Positions 41,599-50,851 are shown, counted from the first letter of the stretch. The stretch is DNA of 53,715 nucleotides from Solidesulfovibrio sp. (GCF_029978005.1 NZ_JARKOZ010000184.1:1-53715), one strand, 5' to 3'. Notes: generated by a model not told the origin, from the sequence alone. Made by a program: numbers and translations.

Positions 41599-43281
41599 AT
41601 GATCCAGACGACCGGAGCGAGAATCATCGCCGAAAGTCTCGTGCGTCACGGCATCGACGTGGTGGCGGGCATTCCCGGCGGGGCCAACCTGCCGCTTTTC
41701 GACGCCCTCGCCGAGACGGCCATCCGCATCGTCCTGGCCCGCCACGAGCAGGGAGCGGGCTTCATCAGCCAGGGCATGGCCCGGGTGACGGGCCGGCCGC
41801 AGGTGTGCCTGGCCACTTCCGGCCCCGGGGCCATGAATCTGCTCACGGCCATCGCCGACGCCAAGGCCGATTCCGTGCCGTTGGTGTGCATCACGGGCCA
41901 GGTGTCGCGCGGGCTCATCGGCACGGACGCCTTCCAGGAGGTGGACGTCTACGGCCTGACCATTCCCATCGCCAAGCACAACATGCTGGCGCGTCGGGCG
42001 TCGGATCTGCCGCGCATGATGACCGAGGCGTTTCGCATCGCCGCTTCGGGCCGGCCGGGGCCGGTGGTCGTCGACGTGCCGCGCGACGTGCAGGCCGAGG
42101 CTGTGACCCTCGACGCCTGGCCCGAGCCGGCCCGGCCCGAGGCGCAGCCCATGCCCAGTCCGGCCGATCTGGCCCGGGCGGCGGCGCTTCTGGCCGGCAG
42201 CGAGCGGCCGGCGCTTCTGTGCGGCGGCGGCGCGGCCCGGTGCGGGGCCGGGGAGCTCGTCGCCGCCCTGGCCGAGGCCCTGGACGCGCCGGTGGTGACC
42301 ACGCTCATGGGGCTTGGCATCGTGCCCCACGACCATCCCAGAAACGCCGGCATGGTGGGCATGCACGGCCGGCCGGCGGTCAACCACGCCCTTTGCCACT
42401 GCGACCTGCTGGTGGCCGTGGGCGCGCGCTTCGACGACCGGGCCACGGGCGACGCCAAGCGCTTTTGTCCCGAAGCGGCGGTGGTGCACATCGACATCGA
42501 CCCGGCCGAGCACCACAAGAATCGTCGCGCCCACGTGGCCCTGGCCGGCGACGCCGCCAGGGTGCTCGAGGCCTTGCTGCCGCTGGTGCCGTCGCGGCCG
42601 CGCCCGGACTGGGACGGCCATCGGGCCGGGCTGCGGCGCGAGCACGCCTTCATGCCGCCTGGCCTCGACGACCCGAAAAGCCCCTACGGCATGCTGGTGG
42701 CGGCGGCCGACATCCTCGGCCCCGAGGCCATCGTGACCACGGACGTGGGCCAGAACCAGATGCGCGCCGCCCAGGTCTGGCCGTGCCGCCGGCCGGGGAG
42801 CTTCCTCACCTCCGGGGGCCTCGGCACCATGGGCTTCGGCCTGCCCTCGGCCATCGGCGCGGCCCTGGCCTCGCCGGGCATCCCCGTGGCCTGCGTCACC
42901 GGCGACGGGGGACTGCTCATGAACATCCAGGAGATGGCCACGCTGGCGGAGCTTGGGCTGCCGGTCAAGATCCTGCTCATGGACAACGGCGTGCTGGGGC
43001 TTGTGCGCCAGCAGCAGGAGTTTCTCATGGGCGGGCGGCACACGGCCTCGACCTTCGGGGCCCGGCCCGATTTCCCGGCCCTGGCCAAGGCCTTCGGCAT
43101 GGCCTGCGTGGACCTCGAGCACTGCCGCGACGCCCGGGGGACCCTGGCCGCCGCCTTGACCGCGCCCGGGCCGGCCCTGGTGCGCCTGGCCGTCGATCCC
43201 GACGCCCACGTCTATCCCATGGTGCCTCCCGGCGCCGCCAACAGCGAGATGATTCTGGAGAAGCGCCATGCAAAAGCCTAG
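41599..43281 (+). CDS. ilvB: Acetolactate synthase, large catalytic subunit
   Basis: Condenses two pyruvates to acetolactate, or pyruvate with 2-oxobutyrate, the first step of valine, leucine and isoleucine synthesis. It uses thiamine diphosphate, Mg and FAD. 560 residues. The ThDP-activating glutamate is E50 (LARHEQGAGF). The ThDP-Mg motif GDGGLLMN lies at 435-442, with VTTDVGQNQMRAAQ and LTSGGLGTMGFGLPSAIG upstream. GGAGGT precedes ATG 41599. It lies behind the attenuator and overlaps ilvN by 14 bases. Confidence 0.95.
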   Translation: MIQTTGARIIAESLVRHGIDVVAGIPGGANLPLFDALAETAIRIVLARHEQGAGFISQGMARVTGRPQVCLATSGPGAMNLLTAIADAKADSVPLVCITGQVSRGLIGTDAFQEVDVYGLTIPIAKHNMLARRASDLPRMMTEAFRIAASGRPGPVVVDVPRDVQAEAVTLDAWPEPARPEAQPMPSPADLARAAALLAGSERPALLCGGGAARCGAGELVAALAEALDAPVVTTLMGLGIVPHDHPRNAGMVGMHGRPAVNHALCHCDLLVAVGARFDDRATGDAKRFCPEAAVVHIDIDPAEHHKNRRAHVALAGDAARVLEALLPLVPSRPRPDWDGHRAGLRREHAFMPPGLDDPKSPYGMLVAAADILGPEAIVTTDVGQNQMRAAQVWPCRRPGSFLTSGGLGTMGFGLPSAIGAALASPGIPVACVTGDGGLLMNIQEMATLAELGLPVKILLMDNGVLGLVRQQQEFLMGGRHTASTFGARPDFPALAKAFGMACVDLEHCRDARGTLAAALTAPGPALVRLAVDPDAHVYPMVPPGAANSEMILEKRHAKA

Positions 43282-43579
43282 CGGACACGCGGCAAAGGAA
43301 ACGGCCCGGGCCGTGGTGGAACTGATCGCGACCGATGCCATGGACGCCGTGCGTCATGTGGCCGCCTGCCTGGCCCGGCGGTCCCACGCCTTGCTCGGGC
43401 TTTTGTGCCTGCCCGGTCCGGACGGGGAAGGGCGGCTGCTGGTGGCGTTGGCCGACGACGGACGCATTCCGCGTCTGCTGCACGAGCTGTCGGCTTTGCC
43501 CGGCGTGCGCGAGGCGCGGCAGGGGGAAATGGAACTTCTTGATTTCCAGCGAGTTGTCGCCCAGGGTTTGGCCGCCTGA
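43268..43579 (+). CDS. ilvN: Acetolactate synthase, small regulatory subunit (IlvN type)
   Basis: 103 residues, the size of the short IlvN regulators rather than the longer IlvH. It has an ACT-domain-like layout (AVVELIATDAMDAVRHVAACLARR...LLGLLCLPG), ending in LLDFQRVV. The small subunit activates the catalytic subunit and gives valine feedback inhibition. It begins 14 bases inside ilvB, so production is coupled. Similarity is judged by eye and is weaker than for ilvB; the position makes the call. Confidence 0.8.
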   Translation: MQKPSGHAAKETARAVVELIATDAMDAVRHVAACLARRSHALLGLLCLPGPDGEGRLLVALADDGRIPRLLHELSALPGVREARQGEMELLDFQRVVAQGLAA

Positions 43580-43649
43580 AAGACGTTTGCGGATTGCGTT
43601 CCCGTACGCTATGGATTCCCGGCGGCGTTTATGCCGGGAGGTTTGCCTA

Positions 43650-44786
43650 GTGGATGCCGGATTCGTACCGTTGTTGCCGGCCGAGCGCCTGCCCCTGGAG
43701 GCGGTCAATCGTCAGGCGAAGCTTTTCGCCGCAAGCCCGGCGGCGGGCGTGCTCGACCGCCTGCCGCTGGGCGTGGCGGTATGCAACGGGGCCCGCCAGA
43801 TCGTGTATTCCAACCAGAAGTTCCGGGAGCTCGTGGCCCTGGACTGCGAAGGGCACGAACTTGTCGGCAAGCGCCTGGGCGAGGCGCTCTCCTGCCTGGG
43901 CGCGGGCCTGGAGATGGGCGGCTGCGGCACGAGCGAGCTGTGCCGCTCGTGCGGCATGGCCCGGGCGCTTTTGGAATCCATTTCCTCGCCGGGCACGGCC
44001 CAGGGCGAATGCTCCCTGGCCCGCCAGGGGGGCAACAAGCTCGAAAGCCTGGACTTCCGCATCTGGATATGGGCCATGGCCCACGGCGGCGAGACGTTCC
44101 ACGCCGCCATCCTCACCGACATCCGGGCCGAGAAGCGCCTGGCGCTCATGGAGCGCATCTTCTACCACGACATCCTCAACATGGTCTCGGGCATGCGCGG
44201 CATCTGCGAACTGATGCGCGAAGAAGAGGAGTGCGCCCGCAATTCCGAACTCGACCTGCTCGCCTTCGCCGCGGAGCGCATCAACGACCTGATCCTGTCC
44301 CAGCGCGACTTCAGCCTGGCCGAGCACGGCGAGTACGATGTGGCGCACAACAAGATGGGCACGCTCTCGCTGCTTTCCGACGTCACCGGCCTCATGCGCC
44401 GCGATCCCTCGGCCCGGGGCAAGGAACTCGTCGTCGCCCCGGACAGCGCCGACGCCTTCTTCACCTCGGACCGCAAGCTGATCACGCGCATCCTGGTCAA
44501 CATGCAAAAAAACGCCCTGGAGGCTTCCCGGCCCGGCGACACGGTCGTCGCGGGCTGCGACAAGGACGGGGAGTGGGTGCGGTTTTGGGTGCGCAACTCC
44601 GGCGTCGTGCCCGAGGAGGCGAGGCCGCAGATATTTCGCCGCGCCTTCTCCACCAAGGGCGCGGGCCGGGGCCTTGGCACCTACGGCATGAAGCTCTTCG
44701 CCGAGAACTACCTGGGCGGTGAGGTCGGGTTCAGGAGCGAGCCGGCTTCGGGCACGGTCTTTTTCGTGCGCCTGCCGGCGGCCTGA
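43650..44786 (+). CDS. PAS-domain sensor histidine kinase with cysteine cluster
   Basis: 378 residues. The N-terminal PAS region (about 35-150; LDRLPLGVAVCNGARQIVYS) contains four cysteines, C82, C92, C98 and C101, in SCLG...GGCGTSELCRSCG. The dimerisation/phosphorylation site is IFYHDILNMVSGM with H173. The ATP domain has N-box NMQKNALEAS, then VRFWVRNSG, RAFSTKGAGRGLGTYG and GTVFFVRLP. There are no membrane segments, so it senses a cytoplasmic signal, perhaps redox or metal; its response regulator is not nearby. GTG 43650 has GGGAGGT upstream. It follows ilvN by 70 bases. Confidence 0.9.
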   Translation: MDAGFVPLLPAERLPLEAVNRQAKLFAASPAAGVLDRLPLGVAVCNGARQIVYSNQKFRELVALDCEGHELVGKRLGEALSCLGAGLEMGGCGTSELCRSCGMARALLESISSPGTAQGECSLARQGGNKLESLDFRIWIWAMAHGGETFHAAILTDIRAEKRLALMERIFYHDILNMVSGMRGICELMREEEECARNSELDLLAFAAERINDLILSQRDFSLAEHGEYDVAHNKMGTLSLLSDVTGLMRRDPSARGKELVVAPDSADAFFTSDRKLITRILVNMQKNALEASRPGDTVVAGCDKDGEWVRFWVRNSGVVPEEARPQIFRRAFSTKGAGRGLGTYGMKLFAENYLGGEVGFRSEPASGTVFFVRLPAA

Positions 44787-44795
44787 GGCCGGCTT

Positions 44796-45323
44796 TCAGG
44801 ACGCGGCGTCCCGGTCGGCCTCTTCCAGAAGGTCCCGGTAGGCGACCGCGATGCGCGACGCGGGGGCAAGGCCCAGGCGCGCGAAAATGTCCTCGGCGAT
44901 GGCCGTGCCTTCCTGCGCGGTCTGGCCCTCTCGCAGCACGACCTCCAGTTCGAGAAAATCCCCCAGCCCTTCCACCCGGTCCAGATGGATGCGCGTCTGG
45001 CCGCGAAGGAAGAGCAGCCGGCGCTTGACCACCCGCCCCCGGACGCCAAGCGTTTGGGCCAGCACCTGCCGCAGTTCCTCGGGGCGGGGCGCGGCGTAAA
45101 TGGCGTAGCGGCTCTCCCGGGGGCCGGAGGCGTCCGGGCGCTCGTAGGCGATGAGCTCGCCCTCGCCGTTGCAGACGCGCAGCTTGAGCCTGCCGCTGGT
45201 GCAGGAAAAGAAGGTGTCGTCCTGGAGAAGCTCCGCCGGCGGACCGTCGGCCAGCGCCCGGACCGGGCCGCTCAGGCGTTCCACGCTGTCGATGCGGGCC
45301 TTGATTTCGATGTTTCTGGCCAT
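44796..45323 (-). CDS. CYTH-domain protein (class IV adenylate cyclase/ThTPase-like)
   Basis: 175 residues. The start MARNIEIKARI has the IEIK element of the CYTH family. It is followed by alternating charged strands (SGRLKLRV; AYERPDASGPRESRY; VVKRRLLFLRGQTRIHLDRVEGLGDFLELEV) that line the triphosphate tunnel. Members include class IV adenylate cyclases, thiamine triphosphatases and tripolyphosphatases, and motif reading does not separate these. The first acidic residue of the usual ExExK motif is Asn here. It is the second of two minus-strand genes after the monooxygenase, separated by a GC-rich stem (45350-45385). Confidence 0.8.
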   Translation of the reverse strand: MARNIEIKARIDSVERLSGPVRALADGPPAELLQDDTFFSCTSGRLKLRVCNGEGELIAYERPDASGPRESRYAIYAAPRPEELRQVLAQTLGVRGRVVKRRLLFLRGQTRIHLDRVEGLGDFLELEVVLREGQTAQEGTAIAEDIFARLGLAPASRIAVAYRDLLEEADRDAAS

Positions 45324-45349
45324 GGAGTTCTCGGGGCGGGCGTCGGGCC

Positions 45350-45385
45350 GGCCGGCGGCCGCGTTTTTGCCGCGGGCCGCCGGCC
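45350..45385. terminator. GC-rich stem-loop between the monooxygenase and CYTH genes
   Basis: GGCCGGCGGCC (45350-45360) pairs with GGCCGCCGGCC (45375-45385) around a T-containing loop. There is no following T-run. Confidence 0.35.
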
Positions 45386-45393
45386 GCGGGGGG

Positions 45394-45699
45394 CTAGAAA
45401 CCGGGCAACTCGGCGAAGAGCTTGACGGACATGGGCTCGGCCAAGAGGCTCGGGGTCTTGGCCTTGAAGCCGTTGAGATGCGGCGTGTCGAGGTGGCTGG
45501 CCAGGAGTTCCCGGCTCTGCCAGGCCTCGACCAGGACGAATTCCCCGGGCCGCGCCGTGGACTCGTAGAGGTCGTAGGCGATGTAGCCGGGGTCTTTTTG
45601 CGTCGGCGCGACAAGGGCCATCAGGCCGGCCTTGAGTTCCGCTTCCTTCCCGGGCTTGGCCACGAACCGGGCCACCACGTTGACGATGCCGTCGGCCAT
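45394..45699 (-). CDS. Putative quinol monooxygenase, ABM domain (YgiN-like)
   Basis: 101 residues. The start IVNVVARFVAKPGKEAELKAGL, the strand DPGYIAYDLYESTARPGEFVLVEAW and the helix SRELLASHLDTPHL are typical of the antibiotic biosynthesis monooxygenase fold found in YgiN. Some members oxidise quinols; for others no substrate is known. AAGGAG upstream of ATG 45699 is a good ribosome site. It is divergent from the TetR-RND operon, each with its own candidate promoter. Confidence 0.88.
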   Translation of the reverse strand: MADGIVNVVARFVAKPGKEAELKAGLMALVAPTQKDPGYIAYDLYESTARPGEFVLVEAWQSRELLASHLDTPHLNGFKAKTPSLLAEPMSVKLFAELPGF

Positions 45700-45740
45700 G
45701 GGCGTGCTCCTTCTGTTGGGGTTTGCCGCAGGGATGATCC

Positions 45741-45769
45741 GGGCTAGGCTGTTTTGATGGCAAGGTCAA
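45741..45769 (-). promoter_or_regulatory. Candidate promoter of the ABM monooxygenase gene
   Basis: On the minus strand TTGACC (complement of 45764-45769), a 17-base spacer and TAGCCC (complement of 45741-45746), about 40 bases before the start codon. Confidence 0.4.
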
Positions 45770-45828
45770 CGGAAGTCACGATATTTTATGACAAAGGCGT
45801 AACCGCTCCGCGTCGTCGCCGGAAAGTA

Positions 45829-45857
45829 TTGACCGGCCTGGGGATGGCCCCTAGATT
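45829..45857 (+). promoter_or_regulatory. Candidate promoter of the TetR-RND operon
   Basis: TTGACC at 45829-45834, exactly 17 bases, TAGATT at 45852-45857, about 30 bases before the TetR start codon. Confidence 0.6.
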
Positions 45858-45888
45858 CCACGTGAACGCGTGTTCGAAAGGCGGTCTG

Positions 45889-46569
45889 ATGTCGGGCAAC
45901 GGTCGCGAGGACGAAACCCGGATGCGGCTTCTGGAAGCCGCCGGCGAAATTTTTTCCTGCAAGGGCTACCAGGCCGCCACGGTCCGCGAGATCACGAGGT
46001 CCGCCAGGGCCAACCTGGCTGCCGTGCACTACCATTTCGGCAGCAAGGACCGGCTGTACCAGGCCGTGCTGGAGCACGCCCACCGCGAGGCCGGCCGCCG
46101 CTTCCCGCCGGACCTCGGCCTGCCGGCGGGGGCCGACGCCAGGGCGCGGCTTTACGCCTACGTGCGCGCCCTGCTGCTGCGCCTGGAGGACAAGAGCCGC
46201 CATGCTTGGCTCGCTCGCCTCATGGCCCGGGAAATGGCCGAACCCACGTCCAACCTGACCCTGGTGGTGGAGCGCTGCCTGGCCCCGGCCAGCGCCGTGC
46301 TGCGGAGCATCGTGGCCGATCTGCTGGGTCCCGGGGCCCAGCCCCTGGAGGTGGCCCGCTTTTCCCAGAGCATCGTCGGCCAGTGCCGGCATTTCGTCCT
46401 GGACAGGCAGGTGCTGTCCAGGCTCCACCCCGACTGCGATCCCTGCCAGGGCGGCATCGAAGCCGTGGCCCTGCATGTCGTCCGGTTTTCCCTGGCCGCG
46501 CTCGGCTGTGTCGACGCCAGGGACTATGTCCCCCCAATCCTTGCATCCGAATGTGGAGACGCCTTGTGA
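45889..46569 (+). CDS. TetR/AcrR family regulator of the RND efflux operon
   Basis: 226 residues with a TetR DNA-binding domain (LLEAAGEIFSCKGYQAATVRE, then ANLAAVHYHFGSKDRLYQAVL). The long C-terminal domain (ARLYAYVRALLLRLEDKSRHAWLARLMAREM) resembles the CecR/DUF1956 group. It contains cysteines near the end (DCDPCQ). ATG 45889 is preceded by AAAGGCGG. Its stop overlaps the GTG of the adaptor gene, so regulator and pump are produced together, consistent with local autoregulation by a substrate of the pump. Confidence 0.9.
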   Translation: MSGNGREDETRMRLLEAAGEIFSCKGYQAATVREITRSARANLAAVHYHFGSKDRLYQAVLEHAHREAGRRFPPDLGLPAGADARARLYAYVRALLLRLEDKSRHAWLARLMAREMAEPTSNLTLVVERCLAPASAVLRSIVADLLGPGAQPLEVARFSQSIVGQCRHFVLDRQVLSRLHPDCDPCQGGIEAVALHVVRFSLAALGCVDARDYVPPILASECGDAL

Positions 46570-47720
46570 GCCGCATGATTTCGCGCGCCGTTGTCCTGGC
46601 GCTTTCCGTTTTTACGTTGTTTTCCTGCAGCAGTGGCGAGAAGAAGCAGCAAGCCGCCGGCCGCGCCGTGCCGGTCCTGGCCGTGCCGGCCAAGATCCAG
46701 ACCCTGCCCCTGGTGGTGCGGGCCGTGGGCAACGTGGAGCCCATTGCCTCGGTTTCGGTCAAGCCGCAGGTGGGCGGCACCGTCGTCGCCCAGCCCGTGC
46801 ACGACGGGGCCGACGTGGCCAAGGGCGACCTGCTCTTTCGCCTCGACCCCCGGCCCTACGAGCTGGCCATCCGCGAATCCCAGGCCAAGCTCGACCGCGA
46901 CAAGGCCCTGCTCGTCAAGGCCGAGGAAGACCTCAAGCGCTACGCCGAACTCAAGACGAAAAACGTGGTGGCCCAGAGCCAGTACGACGAGACCTATTCC
47001 CAGGCCAAGACCCTGGAGGGCACCATCCGCCTCAACGAGGCGACCCTGGCGCGCTCCCGGCTGGACCTCGAATATTCCGAGATCCGCGCCCCCATCGCCG
47101 GCCGCGTCGGTTCGGTGCTCCTGACCGTGGGCAACGTGGTGGCGGCCAACGACGACCGCGTCATGTGCGTCATCAACCAGATCAACCCCATCTTCATCTC
47201 CTTTTCCGTGCCCGAGCGCTACCTGCCGGCCATCCGGGCCCAGGCCGCCAAGGGTGGGCTGACCGTCTCGGCCGTGCCGGCCGGGGAGGAGAAGCAGCCG
47301 CCCGTCGTGGCCCAGCTTTCCTCGGTGGACAACGCCGTGGACTCCAAGACCGGCTCCATCCGCCTCAAGGCCGTCTCCCAAAACGCCGACCATCGCCTGT
47401 GGCCCGGCCAGTTCGTGCGCGTGGGCCTTGGCCTCGACACCCTCAAGGACGCCGTGGTCATCCCCACCCGGGCCGTCATGGACGGCCTCAAGGGGCCCTA
47501 CGTCTACGTGGTGAAGGAGGACGGCCTGGTGGACGCCCGCACGATCACGCCCGGCCCCATCGTCGAGGACCTCACGGCCGTGGACAAGGGGCTCGAGGCC
47601 GGCGAGATGGTGGTGGTGGACGGCCAGGTCAGGCTCGCGCCCGGGACCAAGGCCGAGGTCAAGCCGGCCACGGACGTGGTGGTCGCCGGCGAGAAGGACA
47701 AGACGGAGGCGGCGCAATGA
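46566..47720 (+). CDS. RND efflux periplasmic adaptor lipoprotein (MFP, AcrA/MexA-like)
   Basis: 384 residues. The signal sequence ends in the lipobox LFSC with lipidated C21. The barrel/lipoyl part (KPQVGGTVVAQPVHDGADVAKGDLLF), a helical hairpin (about 100-155), and the return lipoyl half (YSEIRAPIAGRVGSVLLTVGNVV) follow. The beta-barrel and membrane-proximal domains then end with Lys/Glu-rich residues. It links the inner-membrane pump to an outer-membrane channel. GTG 46566 has GGAG seven bases upstream; ATG 46575 is too far away. It overlaps both neighbours. Confidence 0.93.
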   Translation: MSRMISRAVVLALSVFTLFSCSSGEKKQQAAGRAVPVLAVPAKIQTLPLVVRAVGNVEPIASVSVKPQVGGTVVAQPVHDGADVAKGDLLFRLDPRPYELAIRESQAKLDRDKALLVKAEEDLKRYAELKTKNVVAQSQYDETYSQAKTLEGTIRLNEATLARSRLDLEYSEIRAPIAGRVGSVLLTVGNVVAANDDRVMCVINQINPIFISFSVPERYLPAIRAQAAKGGLTVSAVPAGEEKQPPVVAQLSSVDNAVDSKTGSIRLKAVSQNADHRLWPGQFVRVGLGLDTLKDAVVIPTRAVMDGLKGPYVYVVKEDGLVDARTITPGPIVEDLTAVDKGLEAGEMVVVDGQVRLAPGTKAEVKPATDVVVAGEKDKTEAAQ

Positions 47721-50700
47721 ACCCGGCCGCCATATTCATCAGCCGGCCGGTCATGACCACCCTGGTCATGGCCGCCATCCTCATCTTCGGGGTCATGGCC
47801 TATCTGAAGCTGCCGGTCTCCGATCTGCCCAACGTCGACTTCCCCACCATCGAGGTGCGGGTGTCCCTGCCCGGGGCCAGCCCCGAAACCATGGCCGCCT
47901 CCGTGGCCAACCCCCTGGAGAAGCAGTTCGCCACCATCGCCGGCCTCGATTCCATGACTTCGGTCAACACCGTGGGCTCGACCCGCATCACCCTGCAGTT
48001 CGCGCTGGGCCGCAACATCGACGCCGCCGCCCTGGACGTGCAGTCGTCCATGACCACGGCCGGCAAGGACCTGCCCGACGACCTGCCCTCGCCGCCGTAC
48101 TTCCGCAAGGTCAACCCGGCCGACGCGCCCATCCTCTACCTCGCCATCTCCTCCGACGTCATGCGCCTGTCCGACGTGGACGAGTACGCCGAGAACATGA
48201 TGGCCCAGCGCATCTCCATGGTGCCCGGCGTGGCCCAGGTCACGGTCTACGGCTCCAAGAAGTACGCCGTGCGCATCCAGCTCGACCCCGAGGCCATGGC
48301 CGCCAAGGGCATCGGCGTGGACGAGGCCTCCACGGCGGTCAAAAACGGCAACGTCAACCTGCCCGTGGGCACGGTGTCCGGCCCGTCCAAGGAATACACC
48401 GTGCGCTCCAGCGGCAAGCTGCTCTCGGCCGAGGGCTACAAGCCGCTCATCGTCGCCTGGCGCAACGGCTCGCCCGTGCGCCTGGCCGAGATCGCCAAGG
48501 TCACGGACTCCGTGGAGGAGACCCGGCGCTACAACTGGTTTTCCGGCACCCCGGGCCTGGTCCTGGCCATCCAGCGCCAGCCCGGCACCAACACCGTGGA
48601 GGTGGTGGACGCCGTGAAAAACCTGCTGCCGCACTTCCAGACCCAGCTGCCGGCCTCGGTGTCGCTCAAGGTGCTCTACGACCGGTCCGTGTCCATCCGC
48701 GAATCCGTGGCCGACGTGAAGTTCACCCTCGTTTTGACCGTGTGCCTGGTGGTCATGGTCATCTTCCTGTTCCTGCGCAACATTCCGGCCACGGTCATCC
48801 CGAGCCTGGCCCTGCCCATGTCCGTGGTCGGCACCTTCGCCGCCATGTACGTGCTGGGGTTCAGCCTGGACAACATCTCGCTCATGGCGCTCACGCTCTC
48901 GGTCGGCTTCGTGGTGGACGACGCCATCGTCATGCTGGAGAACATCGTGCGCCACCTGGAGATGGGCAAGACGCCCCTGGCCGCGGCCATGGAGGGCTCC
49001 CGGGAGATCAGCTTCACCATCGTGTCCATGACGATCTCCCTGGCCGCCGTGTTCCTGCCGGTCTTCTTCATGGGCGGCGTGGTGGGGCGGCTTTTCCACG
49101 AATTCGCCGTGACCATCATGGTGGCCATCCTCATCTCCGGCTTCGTGTCCATCTCGCTCACCCCGATGCTGTGCAACCTGGTGCTCAAGCCCCACGCCGT
49201 GGTGCGCCACGGTGCGGTCTACAACGCCATCGAACGGGCCTTCGACGGCCTGCGGGACTTCTACGACGTCAGCCTGCGCCTGGTGATGCGGCATCATTTC
49301 GTGACCTTCTGCATCTCCATCGGCCTGCTCGGCCTGACGGCCTGGCTTTTCACGGCCATCCCCAAAGGCTTCCTGCCGAGCGAGGACACGGGGCAGCTCA
49401 CCGTGACCACCGAGGCCGAGGAGGGCATCGCCTTTTCGGCCATGATGGACCGGCAAAAGCGCCTCAACGATCTGCTGTCCAAGGACCCGGACGTGGCCGA
49501 GTACATGTCCGTGGTCGGTTCCGGCGGCCCGAACAACACCAACAACAGCGGCCGCATGATGATCGCCCTCAAGGCCATGCACCAGCGCGAAGCCAGCGCC
49601 GACGAGGTCATGCAGCGGCTGCGGCGGGAGTTCGCCCAGGTGCCCGGGCTGCGTTCCTACCTGCAAAACCCGCCGCCCATCCGCATCGGCGGCCGCACCA
49701 CCAAGGGCCAGTACCAGTTCACCCTGCAGGGGCCGGACACGGAGGAACTGTTCCGGGCCGCCGCCGCCTTCGAAGCGAAGATGCAGGGCATTCCGGACAT
49801 CCAGGACGTGAGCTCCGATCTGCAGATCAGAAACCCGGAGCTGCGCATCGACATCGACCGCGACAAGGCCTCGGCGCTGGGCATCTCGGCCTTCCAGATC
49901 GAGGACGCCCTGGCCACGTCCTACGGCAACCGGCAGATCTCCACGATCTACGCCACCAACGACACCTACCAGGTCATCATGGAGCTGGCCCCGGACTACC
50001 AGGCCAACCCCGAGGCCCTGGCCCTTTTGTACGTCCGCTCCGCCGACGGCCAGCTCGTGCCGCTCGACACCCTCATCAAGCGCTCGGTGGCCGTGGGGCC
50101 GCTGTCGGTCAACCACTCGGGCCAGTCTCCGTCGGTGACCATCTCGTTCAACCTGCGTCCCGGCGCGTCGCTCGGCAACGTGGTCGCGGCCGTGGAGGAT
50201 CTGGCGCGAAAGGAACTGCCCGGGTCGCTCTTCACCAGCTTCCAGGGCGAGGCCCAGGCCTTCCAGAGCTCGCTCACCGGCCTGTCGCTCCTGCTCGGCA
50301 TGGCCGTGCTCGTCATCTACATCGTGCTCGGCATCCTCTACGAGAGCTTCATCCATCCGCTCACGATCCTCTCCGGCCTGCCCTCGGCCGGCGCCGGGGC
50401 CCTGGCCACGCTCATGCTCTTCGGCATGGACCTCAACATCTACGGCTTCGTCGGCATCATCATGCTCATCGGCATCGTCAAGAAAAACGCCATCATGATG
50501 ATCGACTTCGCCCTGGAGGCCCAGCGCGGCCACGGCCTGTCCGCCCGGGAGGCCATCCTCGAAGGGGCGGTGACGCGTTTCCGGCCCATCATCATGACCA
50601 CCATGGCCGCGCTCATGGGCACTCTGCCCATCGCCCTGGGCTTCGGGGCGGGAGCGGCCGCCCGGCGGCCGCTGGGGCTTTGCGTGGTCGGCGGCCTTGT

Positions 50701-50821
50701 GGTATCGCAGCTTCTGACGTTGTATTTCACGCCGGTGTACTACATCTACCTGGACGCGCTCCAGGATTGGCTCAGGCGGCGTTTTCGCGGCCGGGCGCGT
50801 CACGAGGCCCGGACCGCGTAG
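47717..50821 (+). CDS. RND efflux transporter (HAE1 family, MdtB/MdtC/MuxB type)
   Basis: 1034 residues, the full length of an inner-membrane RND pump with 12 membrane segments and two large periplasmic loops. The start MNPAAIFISRPVMTTLVMAA is typical. The proton-relay aspartates D401-D402 are present in VGFVVDDAIVML. The Pro-rich SPPYFRKVNPADAPILYLAI and the C-terminal half repeat (LASLI-like, GFVGIIMLIGIVKKNAI) follow. It exports hydrophobic or amphipathic compounds using the proton gradient. ATG overlaps the adaptor stop (ATGA). No outer-membrane TolC-like gene follows, so a channel encoded elsewhere is needed. Confidence 0.94.
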   Translation: MNPAAIFISRPVMTTLVMAAILIFGVMAYLKLPVSDLPNVDFPTIEVRVSLPGASPETMAASVANPLEKQFATIAGLDSMTSVNTVGSTRITLQFALGRNIDAAALDVQSSMTTAGKDLPDDLPSPPYFRKVNPADAPILYLAISSDVMRLSDVDEYAENMMAQRISMVPGVAQVTVYGSKKYAVRIQLDPEAMAAKGIGVDEASTAVKNGNVNLPVGTVSGPSKEYTVRSSGKLLSAEGYKPLIVAWRNGSPVRLAEIAKVTDSVEETRRYNWFSGTPGLVLAIQRQPGTNTVEVVDAVKNLLPHFQTQLPASVSLKVLYDRSVSIRESVADVKFTLVLTVCLVVMVIFLFLRNIPATVIPSLALPMSVVGTFAAMYVLGFSLDNISLMALTLSVGFVVDDAIVMLENIVRHLEMGKTPLAAAMEGSREISFTIVSMTISLAAVFLPVFFMGGVVGRLFHEFAVTIMVAILISGFVSISLTPMLCNLVLKPHAVVRHGAVYNAIERAFDGLRDFYDVSLRLVMRHHFVTFCISIGLLGLTAWLFTAIPKGFLPSEDTGQLTVTTEAEEGIAFSAMMDRQKRLNDLLSKDPDVAEYMSVVGSGGPNNTNNSGRMMIALKAMHQREASADEVMQRLRREFAQVPGLRSYLQNPPPIRIGGRTTKGQYQFTLQGPDTEELFRAAAAFEAKMQGIPDIQDVSSDLQIRNPELRIDIDRDKASALGISAFQIEDALATSYGNRQISTIYATNDTYQVIMELAPDYQANPEALALLYVRSADGQLVPLDTLIKRSVAVGPLSVNHSGQSPSVTISFNLRPGASLGNVVAAVEDLARKELPGSLFTSFQGEAQAFQSSLTGLSLLLGMAVLVIYIVLGILYESFIHPLTILSGLPSAGAGALATLMLFGMDLNIYGFVGIIMLIGIVKKNAIMMIDFALEAQRGHGLSAREAILEGAVTRFRPIIMTTMAALMGTLPIALGFGAGAAARRPLGLCVVGGLVVSQLLTLYFTPVYYIYLDALQDWLRRRFRGRARHEARTA

Positions 50822-50851
50822 GCAGAAAGCTCGCATCCCCGAGGAGCGTCC

